NCBI RefSeq assembly: GCF_007830735.1
Contig: NZ_VLLN01000003.1
Location: 197,327 to 261,326 of the forward strand
Length of the DNA stretch: 64,000 nucleotides
Reading direction: 5' to 3'
Source: Geobacter argillaceus
GTDB lineage: Bacteria > Desulfobacterota > Desulfuromonadia > Geobacterales > DSM-12255
Shown: positions 9,093 through 18,100 of the stretch, in pieces
How positions within the stretch are numbered: position 1 is the stretch's first letter
Layout: the number at the start of each line of letters is the position of its first letter
The notes under the pieces: model-generated
What the model saw: only the letters and a program-made list of their open reading frames with translations
Database searches by the model: none
Told to the model about the DNA's origin: nothing
Position numbers and translations under genes: made by a program

Positions 9093-9121
9093 AAGCTAGC
9101 ACAAAGGCTGGGAGGTGTCAA
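9093..9121 (-). promoter_or_regulatory. sigma-70-like promoter of the receiver-protein gene
   Basis: Minus strand: TTGACA (9116-9121), 17-base spacer, TAGCTT (9093-9098). The -35 is perfect and the -10 weak (3 of 6). It would give a leader of about 65 bases. Confidence 0.45.
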
Positions 9122-9311
9122 GTTCATTACCAGTTTCGCGGTGTTGCGCGCCCTCCCCGCTCATAATTTCATTCAGAATATATATTGATATGGACCGCCA
9201 ACACGCTACCACGATCTGGCTTGCACCCCCCTCAACATGCGACGATACAAACGCCCTCGACACCAACCATATATTTGATTTTTTGAATTTGTATACATTT
9301 TCTCAGAACAT

Positions 9312-9338
9312 TAAAGCTCTCGAGCCATTGGCCGATAG
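9312..9338 (+). promoter_or_regulatory. sigma-28 (FliA) promoter of the chemoreceptor gene
   Basis: TAAAGCTC, 11 bases, GCCGATAG matches the sigma-28 consensus TAAAGTTT-N11-GCCGATAA at 6 of 8 and 7 of 8 positions with correct spacing. Start of transcription would be near 9347, about 120 bases before the MCP start codon. The rest of the 448-base gap 9022-9469 is A+T-rich and holds only this site, the divergent promoter and the inverted repeat at 9368-9400. Confidence 0.7.
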
Positions 9339-9367
9339 TATACAAAAACTCAGACAACATCCTTAGT

Positions 9368-9400
9368 TTAGTGTGAAATTATTAAGTAATTACTCACTAA
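9368..9400. repeat. 14-base imperfect inverted repeat in the MCP leader
   Basis: Arms 9368-9381 and 9387-9400 pair at 12 of 14 positions around a 5-base loop (TTAGTGTGAAATTA / TAATTACTCACTAA). It lies between the sigma-28 promoter and the start codon. It has no T-run, so it could be an operator or an RNA hairpin. Confidence 0.5.
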
Positions 9401-9469
9401 CCCACTATTCTAACCAAGTAGTTACAACGTCGTCACAGAAATGAAATCTTGTTTTACGGAGGCATTATT

Positions 9470-11167
9470 ATGACATCATCACGCACACAATTTGGTTTTG
9501 GCGCCAAGATCCTTGCCCTGGTCCTTGCCAGTTGCATAACCCTGGCCGTGGTCACCAGCCTCCTTGCCATGAAGGAAAACCTGGACGTCTTCAACAATTT
9601 CGTCGACTCATATCGAAAAACGCTCTACAGCGACTTTGACACCCAGGCCAAGAGCCAGGTGGAAGCGGCGGTCAGTATGCTGCAGCGGATCTTCGAGCGC
9701 CACCAGAAAGGCGAATTTTCCCTGGACGAGGCGAAAAGACAGGGGGCCGACCTGCTCCGGAACATGAAGTTCGGCAAGGACGGCTACTTGTGGGCCGACA
9801 CCACCGAAGGGGTCAACGTGGCAATGCTGGGCAAGGAGATAGAGGGGAAGAACCGCTACAACCTTCAGGATGCCAAAGGCACATATCTTGTTCAGGAGAT
9901 CATCAGGAACGGCATGCAGCCCGGAGGGGGGTACACAAACTACTGGTTCCCCAGACCGGGCGCCCCCAAGCCGTTCCCCAAACGGAGCTACTCGCTGCAA
10001 TTCCAGCCCTTCGGCTGGGTTATCGGCACCGGCAATTACGTGGACGACCTGGAGGCGATCATCAAGAAAGCCTCTGATGACAACAGGAGGCATCTGATCG
10101 AAGGGGTTTATCTGATCGTCGGGGCAACCATAACGTTGCTGATCGTTATTGCCATCATATCCCTCGTCACGACCAAGCGCCTGATTGGTCGTCTCGGCAC
10201 CGAGCCGGAGCAGTTGGAGGAGATTGCCAAGCTGGTGGCCGAAGGTGACCTGACCGTCCGCTTCGACAAGGCAAATGGCGGTGTCTACGGGGCGATGAAG
10301 GCCATGGTGGAAAACCTGCGGCAGATCATGGACATGGTTAATAAGAGCGCCCACGAGGTCTCGGCAGCCTCGGTCGAACTCCACGCCAACGCCCAGAACA
10401 CAGCGGATGGCTCCCACGAAGTGGTGAGCCAGGCGGAGACCGTGGCCACGGCCAGCGAAGAGATGTCGGCAACCAGTTCGGACATCGCCAACAACTGCCA
10501 CCATGCTGCCGAAAGCTCCAGCAATGCCAGCCAGGCGGCCCAGAACGGTGCGGTCATCGTCAGGAATACGGTCGAAGGGATGAACCGGATCGCCGACAAG
10601 GTGCGCAGTTCAGCCGGCGTGGTGGAGCAGCTCGGCACCCGCTCCGACCAGATCGGCGCCATAGTCGCCACCATTGAAGACATTGCCGACCAGACCAACC
10701 TGCTGGCCCTGAACGCCGCCATCGAAGCGGCAAGGGCCGGCGAGCAGGGGCGCGGCTTTGCCGTGGTGGCGGACGAAGTCAGGGCACTGGCCGAACGGAC
10801 CACCAAGGCGACCCGGGAAATCGGCGAAATGATCAAGAGCATCCAGGGAGAGACGAGACTGGCGGTATCGGCGATGGAGGAGGGGGTCAACGAGGTGGAG
10901 CGGGGAACGTCGGAGGCTGCCAGGTCTGGTCAGGCCTTGGAGGAGATCCTGTCGCAGATCAACGAGGTGACCGGCCAGATCAACCAGATCGCCACCGCAG
11001 CCGAGGAGCAGACAGCAACCACCCGGGAAATTTCCAACAACATCCACCAGATATCGGACACGGTTCAGCAAAGCGCCCACAGCTCCAATGAGATATCCCT
11101 CGCCTCGTCGCAGCTCTCCAAGCTCTCGGTGGAGCTGCAGGAGATGGTGAAGCGGTTCAGGCTGTAG
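9470..11167 (+). CDS. methyl-accepting chemotaxis protein with Cache sensor
   Basis: 565 residues from ATG 9470, with GGAGG seven bases upstream. Transmembrane helix 1 is at about 12-34. A periplasmic single-Cache domain follows ([11 protein letters not shown] ... [15 protein letters not shown], about 40-198). Helix 2 is at ~207-230, then HAMP and the cytoplasmic signalling domain with the hairpin tip [20 protein letters not shown]. Glutamine/glutamate-rich helices for methylation are present, and there is no C-terminal CheR-docking pentapeptide (it ends VKRFRL). It should sense a small extracellular ligand, perhaps an organic acid as is common for single-Cache receptors, and control CheA through CheW. 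It is a single-gene unit: sigma-28 promoter upstream, strong terminator downstream. Confidence 0.95.
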   Translation: MTSSRTQFGFGAKILALVLASCITLAVVTSLLAMKENLDVFNNFVDSYRKTLYSDFDTQAKSQVEAAVSMLQRIFERHQKGEFSLDEAKRQGADLLRNMKFGKDGYLWADTTEGVNVAMLGKEIEGKNRYNLQDAKGTYLVQEIIRNGMQPGGGYTNYWFPRPGAPKPFPKRSYSLQFQPFGWVIGTGNYVDDLEAIIKKASDDNRRHLIEGVYLIVGATITLLIVIAIISLVTTKRLIGRLGTEPEQLEEIAKLVAEGDLTVRFDKANGGVYGAMKAMVENLRQIMDMVNKSAHEVSAASVELHANAQNTADGSHEVVSQAETVATASEEMSATSSDIANNCHHAAESSSNASQAAQNGAVIVRNTVEGMNRIADKVRSSAGVVEQLGTRSDQIGAIVATIEDIADQTNLLALNAAIEAARAGEQGRGFAVVADEVRALAERTTKATREIGEMIKSIQGETRLAVSAMEEGVNEVERGTSEAARSGQALEEILSQINEVTGQINQIATAAEEQTATTREISNNIHQISDTVQQSAHSSNEISLASSQLSKLSVELQEMVKRFRL

Positions 11168-11190
11168 CCGAGCATTCGTCCCGTCCATGT

Positions 11191-11223
11191 AAAAGGCCCC
11201 GGCAGAAGCTGCCGGGGCCTTTT
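11191..11223. terminator. bidirectional rho-independent terminator
   Basis: AAAAGGCCCCGGCAG / CTGCCGGGGCCTTTT with a 3-base loop. It has T-runs on both strands, so it can end both the chemoreceptor gene (plus) and the small minus-strand gene at 11253. Confidence 0.9.
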
Positions 11224-11252
11224 ACATTGCCACCATTACCGACTGGCATCGG

Positions 11253-11559
11253 TCAACGAGCAGGGACCGGGCACTCTTCGTCCACCACCATATCGAGCCG
11301 CGACCCGATCGGTATCTCCTCCCACTCGGCCTTGCCCGCCAGGCTGAACTCGGCAATCGCCCCACCTTGTGCGTTGGCATGCTTCACCGACACAAGCCTG
11401 CTCTCTCCTTTGGCGCAGCTGATCTCGTAAGAATAGCTCCGAATGGTTCGGCGCCGAATCCAGCAGTTCCCACGCAGGTCCTCCCGCCATCGCCGGAACA
11501 GCCGTCATCGTCACGACGCCAGCCACCAGCAACCGGCAAACCATTGACTGTCGTGCCAT
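11253..11559 (-). pseudogene. small exported protein, apparently frameshifted
   Basis: The reading starts at ATG 11559 with a signal peptide (MARQSMVCRLLVAGVV ... AMA) and continues as GGPAWELLDSAPN. The same frame then turns into Arg/Gly/Gln-rich sequence unlike a protein. Another frame, joined near 11440-11455, reads convincingly as SYSYEISCAKGESRLVSVKH ... GGAIAEFSLAGKAEWEEIPI and stops at 11253. A single-base change would give a ~100-residue secreted protein with two cysteines. Either the gene is broken or the base call is wrong. The unframeshifted ORF would instead run to 11236. Function unknown; I do not recognise the family. Confidence 0.5.
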
Positions 11560-11637
11560 ATACGTTCTTCTTTCAATGTATACATCTGGCGAAAGGGTAT
11601 CATATCGCCGACAACATGCAGCGTCTCCCCGCAATGG

Positions 11638-12393
11638 CTACCCGGACAACCGGTACCAGAGCAGCCCCAGGTACTCGTGCAGCGCCTTTGACGAACGATG
11701 CAGCGCCCCGGCTTCGGGCAGCCAATGCACCCAGAGGAACGGTTCGCCGCCACCGGTGGCAAATTGGGCCGGCACAGGGGTTACCACCACCCCTGCCGTG
11801 CGGAACGCGGCAAGGGAGCGTGGCATGTGATAGGCGGACGTGACCAGCAACGGCTGCCGAAACCCGCTTCGGTTGATGATCTCCCGGCAGTAGCGGGCGT
11901 TTTCCATTGTGTCCCGGCTCTGGGCCTCGACAATTACCTGCTCCGCCGGAACCCCGAGGTCGAGGAGAAAGCGCCGCACCACCGGCGCCTCAGCCGGCTG
12001 ACCGGCAAAGACCGCCCCGCCGGAGACGATCACCGGCACCCCCAGCTGCCGCTGGGCACGCACGGCCGTCAGAATGCGGCAGGACATGTCCGCAGACGGC
12101 GTACCCGTGCCGGTCAAATCCGGGACAAAGCCATTGATGCCACCACCGAGCAGGATGATAACATCCCCCCGGAGTGGCCGAGGTATCGTCAAACGCCCCT
12201 CCAGCCCCCGCATCAGCAGGCTGCCGACAGGGGCCGTGGCTAACAGCCAGAGAAACGCCCCGAGCAGCAGGGTCACCAGACCGGCTCCGTACCGGCGGCG
12301 GCGACAGCACCGGAACCCGTAGCCAACGAGGATGAGCACAACGATGCCGGGTGGCAGCAGAAAGGGGGTAATGAACTTTTTCAGCGCGAACAT
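11638..12393 (-). CDS. elyC: ElyC/SanA/YdcF-family DUF218 membrane protein
   Basis: 251 residues. Two N-terminal transmembrane helices (about 10-28 and 37-56) precede a DUF218 domain with GDVIILLGGG, VIVSGG, SRDTMENARYCREI and SAYHMPRSLAAF. The E. coli relative ElyC is an inner-membrane protein needed for normal peptidoglycan and lipid-carrier metabolism; the architecture (two helices plus DUF218, start LKKFITPFLLPP) matches ElyC better than YdcF. It sits between an HAD phosphatase gene and a small secreted-protein gene on the same strand. The symbol is by resemblance only. Confidence 0.75.
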   Translation of the reverse strand: MFALKKFITPFLLPPGIVVLILVGYGFRCCRRRRYGAGLVTLLLGAFLWLLATAPVGSLLMRGLEGRLTIPRPLRGDVIILLGGGINGFVPDLTGTGTPSADMSCRILTAVRAQRQLGVPVIVSGGAVFAGQPAEAPVVRRFLLDLGVPAEQVIVEAQSRDTMENARYCREIINRSGFRQPLLVTSAYHMPRSLAAFRTAGVVVTPVPAQFATGGGEPFLWVHWLPEAGALHRSSKALHEYLGLLWYRLSG

Positions 12394-12430
12394 GGCAGCA
12401 CCATCCCGTGCAGTTGGCCCCTGAACGGGC

Positions 12431-13036
12431 TCATAGTGCAGGTTCGATCAACGGGAGCAGTTCGTCGAGGGAGACTACAGCCAGATCGGCAAACTCGGGC
12501 CAGCGGAAGCTACCGGTACGGTCCACATGGACCGTGGTTGCCCCGGCAGCCTTGCCGGCCTGGAGATCGAACAGATAATCGCCCACCATGATCGTTGCCG
12601 TCGGATCTGCGCCCCACTGGCCTGCAAGCCTGCGAATACCGTCCGGTTCAGGCTTGGGAGGGGCTTCGTCCCGGCCGACAATCGCCGCCGGCTCAAAATA
12701 GTCCAGGAGGCCGAGGTGCGACAGGGTAACCAGGGCGATCTCCCTGGTGTTGCGGGTAAGAATGCCGAGACGTGCGCCGCGCAGCGCCAGACACTCCACC
12801 AGCCGGACCGCACCCGGAGCCACGACGGTCCGCGCCGAGAGCTCCAGTTCGATCTCGTTCAGCCGCGCATGCCGACGGGCAGCCTCAGCTTCCGGAAGCG
12901 CAGCCAGGAAGTCGAGGATGTCCGCCTCGGACGGAATCCCCAACTCACTCCGGATAGCGGCAAAATCATGCACCGGCACGGTCAGGGTGCCGTCCAGGTC
13001 GAATACCCAGTGATTGTTTTCACGTAACCAGTCCAT
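12431..13036 (-). CDS. HAD-superfamily phosphatase
   Basis: 201 residues from ATG 13036. The open frame runs to 13387, but its upstream part is read across sugar-kinase remnants. Motif I is FDLDGTL (12-18), motif II threonine is in ILTRNT, motif III lysine in PPKPEPDGI, and motif IV is MVGDYLFDLQAG. A helical cap between motifs I and II indicates subfamily IA, the phosphoglycolate phosphatase type. No clear Shine-Dalgarno precedes the start. Substrate unknown. The neighbouring decayed PfkB kinase suggests a past carbohydrate-phosphate pair, but this is a guess. Confidence 0.8.
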   Translation of the reverse strand: MDWLRENNHWVFDLDGTLTVPVHDFAAIRSELGIPSEADILDFLAALPEAEAARRHARLNEIELELSARTVVAPGAVRLVECLALRGARLGILTRNTREIALVTLSHLGLLDYFEPAAIVGRDEAPPKPEPDGIRRLAGQWGADPTATIMVGDYLFDLQAGKAAGATTVHVDRTGSFRWPEFADLAVVSLDELLPLIEPAL

Positions 13037-13100
13037 GGGTGGAGGATACTGTTTTTTCGTGTACAGGGCAAGACGGATCGCTCCAAGGGAGCGAAGCGTG

Positions 13101-13479
13101 TCAGGCACAGTCGCGGTCGGCAAGAAACGCCAGCACTGCCGGCAGGGAGGAAATCCCCGGCCGTACCCCCCGCATCCAGCATGACCCTTACACCACGCTC
13201 CCGGCCAGAAAATCGGCGGGGAGTTCTGCCAGCTGCAAAGGAGCGCCGGTGGGGCGCTGCCAGAGAGGCACGGATCTGCATCCCCAACGGATCGTCCCCC
13301 ACCACGCCGGCAAATCGGGTCCGGCCCCCGAGCCGGGCCAGGGCCACCAGTGCGGTGGCGACCGGCCCGCCCCCCTGCTCGGTCCATTCATACACCTCGG
13401 TCTTGCTGTCCGCCGACGGATAGCTCTCCACCGTTGCCAGGTAATCCCAGCAGCACTGCCCTACGCCGGTAACTGTCAT
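13101..13479 (-). pseudogene. PfkB-family sugar kinase remnant
   Basis: Translation begins normally at ATG 13479 (AAGGA upstream). It gives VTGVGQCCWDYLATVESYP, then QGGGPVATALVALARLG and FAGVVGDDPLG, the conserved N-terminus of PfkB/ribokinase-type enzymes. After ~70 residues the frame decays. Pieces that look like later kinase segments lie in different frames: RVMLDAG in one, then GVRPGISSLPAVLAFLADRD ending at a stop at 13101-13103 in another. The DTxGAGD catalytic motif and about 200 residues are missing. I read this as a sugar kinase that suffered an internal deletion and frameshifts. Confidence 0.6.
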
Positions 13480-13495
13480 GCCTGTTTCCTTAACA

Positions 13496-13528
13496 CGAAA
13501 AGAGACGCCGGGAAAGGCCCCGGCGTCT
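13496..13528 (-). terminator. terminator after the Gly-rich protein gene
   Basis: Minus strand: stem AGACGCCGGG / CCCGGCGTCT (13503-13528, 6-base loop) followed by CTCTTTTC. It closes the long row of surface-protein genes that begins near 46 kb. Confidence 0.75.
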
Positions 13529-13561
13529 TGATGATACCATAGCAGCAGTTGTGGGTACGGT

Positions 13562-15100
13562 TCAGCTGGTGGCCTTCACCGTACGGCCGTCGGCCGGATA
13601 CTCCTTGCCGGAAGCAGTGATATAGGTCACCCTCGAGGTTCCGTTCATTTCCGAATCAATCCGGATCTTTGCCACGTACTCCCCTCCGAACCTGGGCAGG
13701 CTCATGGCCAGCAGCTCGGTTACCGTGTAGGTGGCCGAGGCCAGTAGGACGTTGTTGCCGTTGCTCAGGGTCACCGTGGCCATGGCAGATGTAGATGCGT
13801 CAGAGGGGCCAGCAAGGGCAGTACTGAGCGACGACGAACGGTTGGCACCGATGACCGGCACCACGTAGACCGTAACCGTAGTACCTATGGGAATATTGGT
13901 CGCAGCAATCTGCACGGTGGCGGTAGTAGTTCCCTGAGGAAGGGTCACGTCACCCACTCCGGTGGGATTGGCCGGCACCGCCTGGGTAGTGCCGCCGGCA
14001 GTAATGCCTATGATGGACAGGGTTGGGTTGTTCGGCACCAGCACCTTTCCGGGAAGGGCAAATGAGTAGCCAGGATCAGTATAGCCTGACCAGTTTGTAT
14101 TGTTAGCTTCAAGCCTGATCCGGCCATATCCACCATATCCGCCTGAGCTATAACAAGAGCCACCACCAGGCCCTCGACGAGCACCGACCCATCCGTCATA
14201 AACACGCGTCAGCGTTTCAGCTACCAACTTGATGGAACCGCCGCTGCCACCACCGCCACCACCGCCACAACCGTCTCCACCATTGGAACCGCCGGCGCCA
14301 CCATCGGCAAAAATCCGTCCAGCCCCACCAACACCGTTTTTACCAATAATGATAGCTCCAGAAGAAGCTATCAGGATCGCACCACCACCGCCACCACCGC
14401 CAGCACCGTTATAACTCCCTCCTCCGGCCCCGCCACCGCCACCGGAACCGCCAATGATGGGAAGTATGGAGGCCTGACCGTATACCGTTCCATTGCTGGC
14501 AGCCCAGCCAGGAACTCCTTCAACTGAAGCATACCCGGCCCCCCCGCCGTTTCCCCCACGCCAGTTATCATTTCCGGTACAGAACGTTGCCGTCGGTCCA
14601 CCGCCAGGACCTTTCCCAGCACCTCCAGCCTGACACGGCGCCCCGCCGAACAGTGGCGAACGACCACCGTATCCGCCATCGAACCCACCCGGGCCACCGA
14701 GCCCCGGTTGGCCGTCATCGCCAAGAACACCATCACCCGCAGTACCGCTATGCACAGCAGATGAGCCACTGACGTCAATTGTCCCCTCGATCAGGACATT
14801 GCCGCTGGTCCGGATTATAACCGGGGTATTGTTTGCGATCTTGGCAAACTTTACTGTGACACCCTGCGGCACAGTAAAGGTGGTGTAATCCAGTATTCCA
14901 CTGGACGGAAGCTGGATTGTGGTATTAACCGTTGGGTTGAAGGCGCCTCGGCAGCTGGTGGTATTGTGAAAGGCCGCACCGCAGGTGCTGCCGCTCTCAA
15001 ATGCAGCCATTGCCTCGTTTCCGACCGGAAGAGAAAGAAAAGTCAGCAACATCACCATCATCAGGGTGACCGGGTAAAACCGGCTGCTTCTTGTTCGCAT
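13562..15100 (-). CDS. exported glycine-rich protein
   Basis: 512 residues. ATG 15100 has AAAGGAG upstream. A signal peptide (residues ~1-33, ending AMA) is followed by a short beta-rich region with two cysteines and VPQGVTVKFAKIANNTPVII, TSGNVLIEGTIDVSG. Residues ~120-330 are dominated by glycine runs (GGSGGGGGAGGG type) separated by short IILIASSGAIII-like strands and several cysteines. The C-terminal ~170 residues are Thr/Val/Ser-rich beta sequence. The gene begins 43 bases after the giant gene upstream and ends at a terminator, so it is probably the last gene of that operon. It may be a surface or matrix protein; the Gly-rich part could form a beta-helix or polyglycine-type bundle. I cannot name a family. 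Confidence 0.85.
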   Translation of the reverse strand: MRTRSSRFYPVTLMMVMLLTFLSLPVGNEAMAAFESGSTCGAAFHNTTSCRGAFNPTVNTTIQLPSSGILDYTTFTVPQGVTVKFAKIANNTPVIIRTSGNVLIEGTIDVSGSSAVHSGTAGDGVLGDDGQPGLGGPGGFDGGYGGRSPLFGGAPCQAGGAGKGPGGGPTATFCTGNDNWRGGNGGGAGYASVEGVPGWAASNGTVYGQASILPIIGGSGGGGGAGGGSYNGAGGGGGGGAILIASSGAIIIGKNGVGGAGRIFADGGAGGSNGGDGCGGGGGGGSGGSIKLVAETLTRVYDGWVGARRGPGGGSCYSSGGYGGYGRIRLEANNTNWSGYTDPGYSFALPGKVLVPNNPTLSIIGITAGGTTQAVPANPTGVGDVTLPQGTTTATVQIAATNIPIGTTVTVYVVPVIGANRSSSLSTALAGPSDASTSAMATVTLSNGNNVLLASATYTVTELLAMSLPRFGGEYVAKIRIDSEMNGTSRVTYITASGKEYPADGRTVKATS

Positions 15101-15143
15101 CTGTATTCTCCTTTATTTGGAATGTAGTTCATTATCAAATCTG

Positions 15144-18100
15144 TTAAACGGCAAGCTCATCAGGCGGCCCGCGATATCCTCTGCTGGCCATGGCAAGCAT
15201 CAACAGCGGAAACTGCTCTTCAGCCTGGTGCGGAACTTTCTTTCGTTCAGGGTTCTGAGTATCCCCATCTAAAGCAGGAGATGCCAGATAGACCGGCACT
15301 GTCTGTTGCCGCCAGACAGGGATTGCCGGCATGGCCTGGCCGGCCAGAACCAGCAGATCCGAGTGAACAGGCCAGCCAACCCCCGCCTGAGCGGAAGGTG
15401 CCGGCGTCGAACGGCCTGCCATCATCATTTCCCCGGCTGGAGACTGCACGACCGGCCGACTGACATTGAAGGTGTTGTTGGCGCCAGGCGTGTTGTCGGA
15501 AGGACCAAACGGACCATCCACCACCACAACCCGCTGTCCGCCCTTTGCCATCCCGTCGATGATTACGGTAACCGTAGCCTGGGTGCCGGTGGCATTAATC
15601 ACCGGCGGGTTCATAACTGTTACCCCATCGGATGGTTCGAAACGGACCATCGTAGCACTATCAAGACTGGTGCCGTTAATGGTCAGGGTGAATGTGTTGC
15701 CGACGGTCTGCAGGATCGGCGAGATGGAAACCAGAGACGGCCGCAGCCCGACATAAAGCAGGTTACTTCCCGGGACTGGAGCCGATACCGGCGTAGTGCC
15801 GATCATCGGCACCAGTGCCCTTACTGCTCGGGGAGCCGTAGTATCCGCAGTAAGCTGTACCGACAGTGTCGATCCGTCTGGTGATGGGGTGATTGTGCCG
15901 ACCGTCACCCCGGTTGCCGGTGCGACCTTGACGCCGGTCACCTTGTCAAGCCCCACCCCACTGATAACCACGACAGTTGTAGTGCCCGGCTCCATATGTT
16001 TGATATCGATGTCAGACAGCGAGTATCCGACGATGACACCGACGGATTGTGAAGTAATCGGACCGAACGTACTGACCGACGAGGCGGGAATTGAGGAATC
16101 ACCACTCAAACCGGCATTGTAACGTGAAGTTACTTCACTTGCTGAAAGAGCTCGGTTGTAAAGGGCAATGTCGTCCAGCAGGCCATTGTAGTTATAATTG
16201 CTGCAGCACTGCCCTCCGCCAAGCCAGAAATCGACGCTGCCGTTGTTCTGGACCCATTCGGCATAAACGGTATTTTTCAGCTCGCCGTTGACGTAGAGCT
16301 TCAGCCAGTTACCGTCATAGGTCCCGGCCACGTGATACCATGTGCCGGTCTGGACGGTGGAGCCGGATTTGGCATAATACCCGACTTGGGTATTTTTATT
16401 CACCGTAGTGGCCATGAGTTGGTCATTAATAAGTCCGATGCCGTAGTCAGCCCAAGCTCCGGCGCCTCCGGCAATAATATTGATGCCACCGGCACCGGTT
16501 CCGGATGCTTTGACCCATCCTTCGACGGTGAAGGCATTATTGGGGAAGCGACCGTAAAGGTTCCCGATGGCAACATAGTCAGAGGCACCGCCAAAGCTAC
16601 CCGAGTTGCTGCCCAGGATCTTGTCGGTGCTGAAAGATGGACTGTTGACCGGCGTACCGTTCAGGCCGTTTCCGGAACTATCGGTCCAATCACCATTCAT
16701 TTTCCAATATCCCACCAAATCGGAATTAGGACGAGGCGGAACAAACGGAACGTTGACCCCAACCTGTGCAGAGATGATCGGTGTATAGGTAGCCGGTGCC
16801 GAAGTCGGTGCCGGAGCAGTTGCTACCATCACCCCGACCTGGCTTGAAACGATCGGTGTGTAGGTGGTCCCTGGCACGGAAGTGACGGTAAAGCTGTTGG
16901 CAGTGGAAGGGATATCCGTTGTTGTCCCGCCAGGCGTGGTTATGGTCACGGCCCTGGCCGTCGTTGGCGCATTGGCTGCCAGGGTAACTGCCACCGTGGC
17001 CACAATGCCGTCGGAAGACACAGTCGGGGGATTGGCCACCGTGATCCCGTCGGGCGGGATGAAGGAGACACTGGTGGCCCCGGCAAGGAGCGTACCGTTA
17101 AGGGTCATGGTGAAACTGCTGCCAACCACGTTCCGGATCGGCGAGATGCCATAAAGCATCGGCTGCGGCAGGGTGACGCGGAAGATGTTGGCTCCCGGCG
17201 CAGCAGGTGGCACCGAGTAGCTTCCGGCCATAAGGATAACGGACCTCGCTGTCAGCGGAGCATCAGCAGCTATTGATATCAATGCCTCGACATAGGTACC
17301 GTCTGCGGCCGCCGTCAGACTGCCAGGTGCGACGGTGATGCCGGTCGATGGGTTGAAGGTTATGGAATTCACCTTGTCAAGGCTGCTGCCGGTTATGCGC
17401 AGCTTGAGGTCATTGGTACCAATGGCGCCCGATGCCGGGGCAACACCGTTCATGATCGGTCCTACCGCAATACCGACCGGCAGCGACACAAACGGAGTGT
17501 ATGTTCTACTCGCTTCTGTCGCCGGTGTTGTTGGAACCAATACCCCAACCTGCGGAGCGACGATCGACGTGTAGAGATCTCCGGCAACGGAGAGAATGCC
17601 GAAGGTATTTGCCGGAGACATGACAACACTCGTTGTTCCCCCTGGGGCTGTAATTCTGACAACCCGTCGGCCTACTGCGGCTGTTGGGTCAATGGTGATC
17701 GGTACAGACACCAGCGTACCGTCAGAAGAAACGGAGATGGAACTGGATACATAAATACCGTCAGCTGGCTCGAAGGTGACAACAGAGGTGCTGTAAAGAT
17801 TGCGGCCGTTCACCTGCAGTGTCATGGTGCCGGGAAGAGAGCTGTTTGGTATCAGTGACCAGATCACGGGAGGCGGATAAGTTACGGTGAACTGGGTAGC
17901 ACCTGGAGAAGCCGGGGTGGCAGTGGTCATTCCTGTTTTCACTACCGTCACTCGTGGGGCGATAGGGGCGTCGGCAGCAATATTTACCGTCACCTCGGCA
18001 TAGCTACCATCGGCAGCCTTGTTCAGGGAGCCGGCATGTACCGTGATGCCTGTGGACGGGGAAAAGGAGATATCCGTAACTTCGCCCAGACCGGAGCCAT

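Noticed and set aside
9115-9366. 83-codon ORF upstream of the chemoreceptor
   Set aside because: It spans the sigma-28 promoter, has no ribosome site and no recognisable composition.
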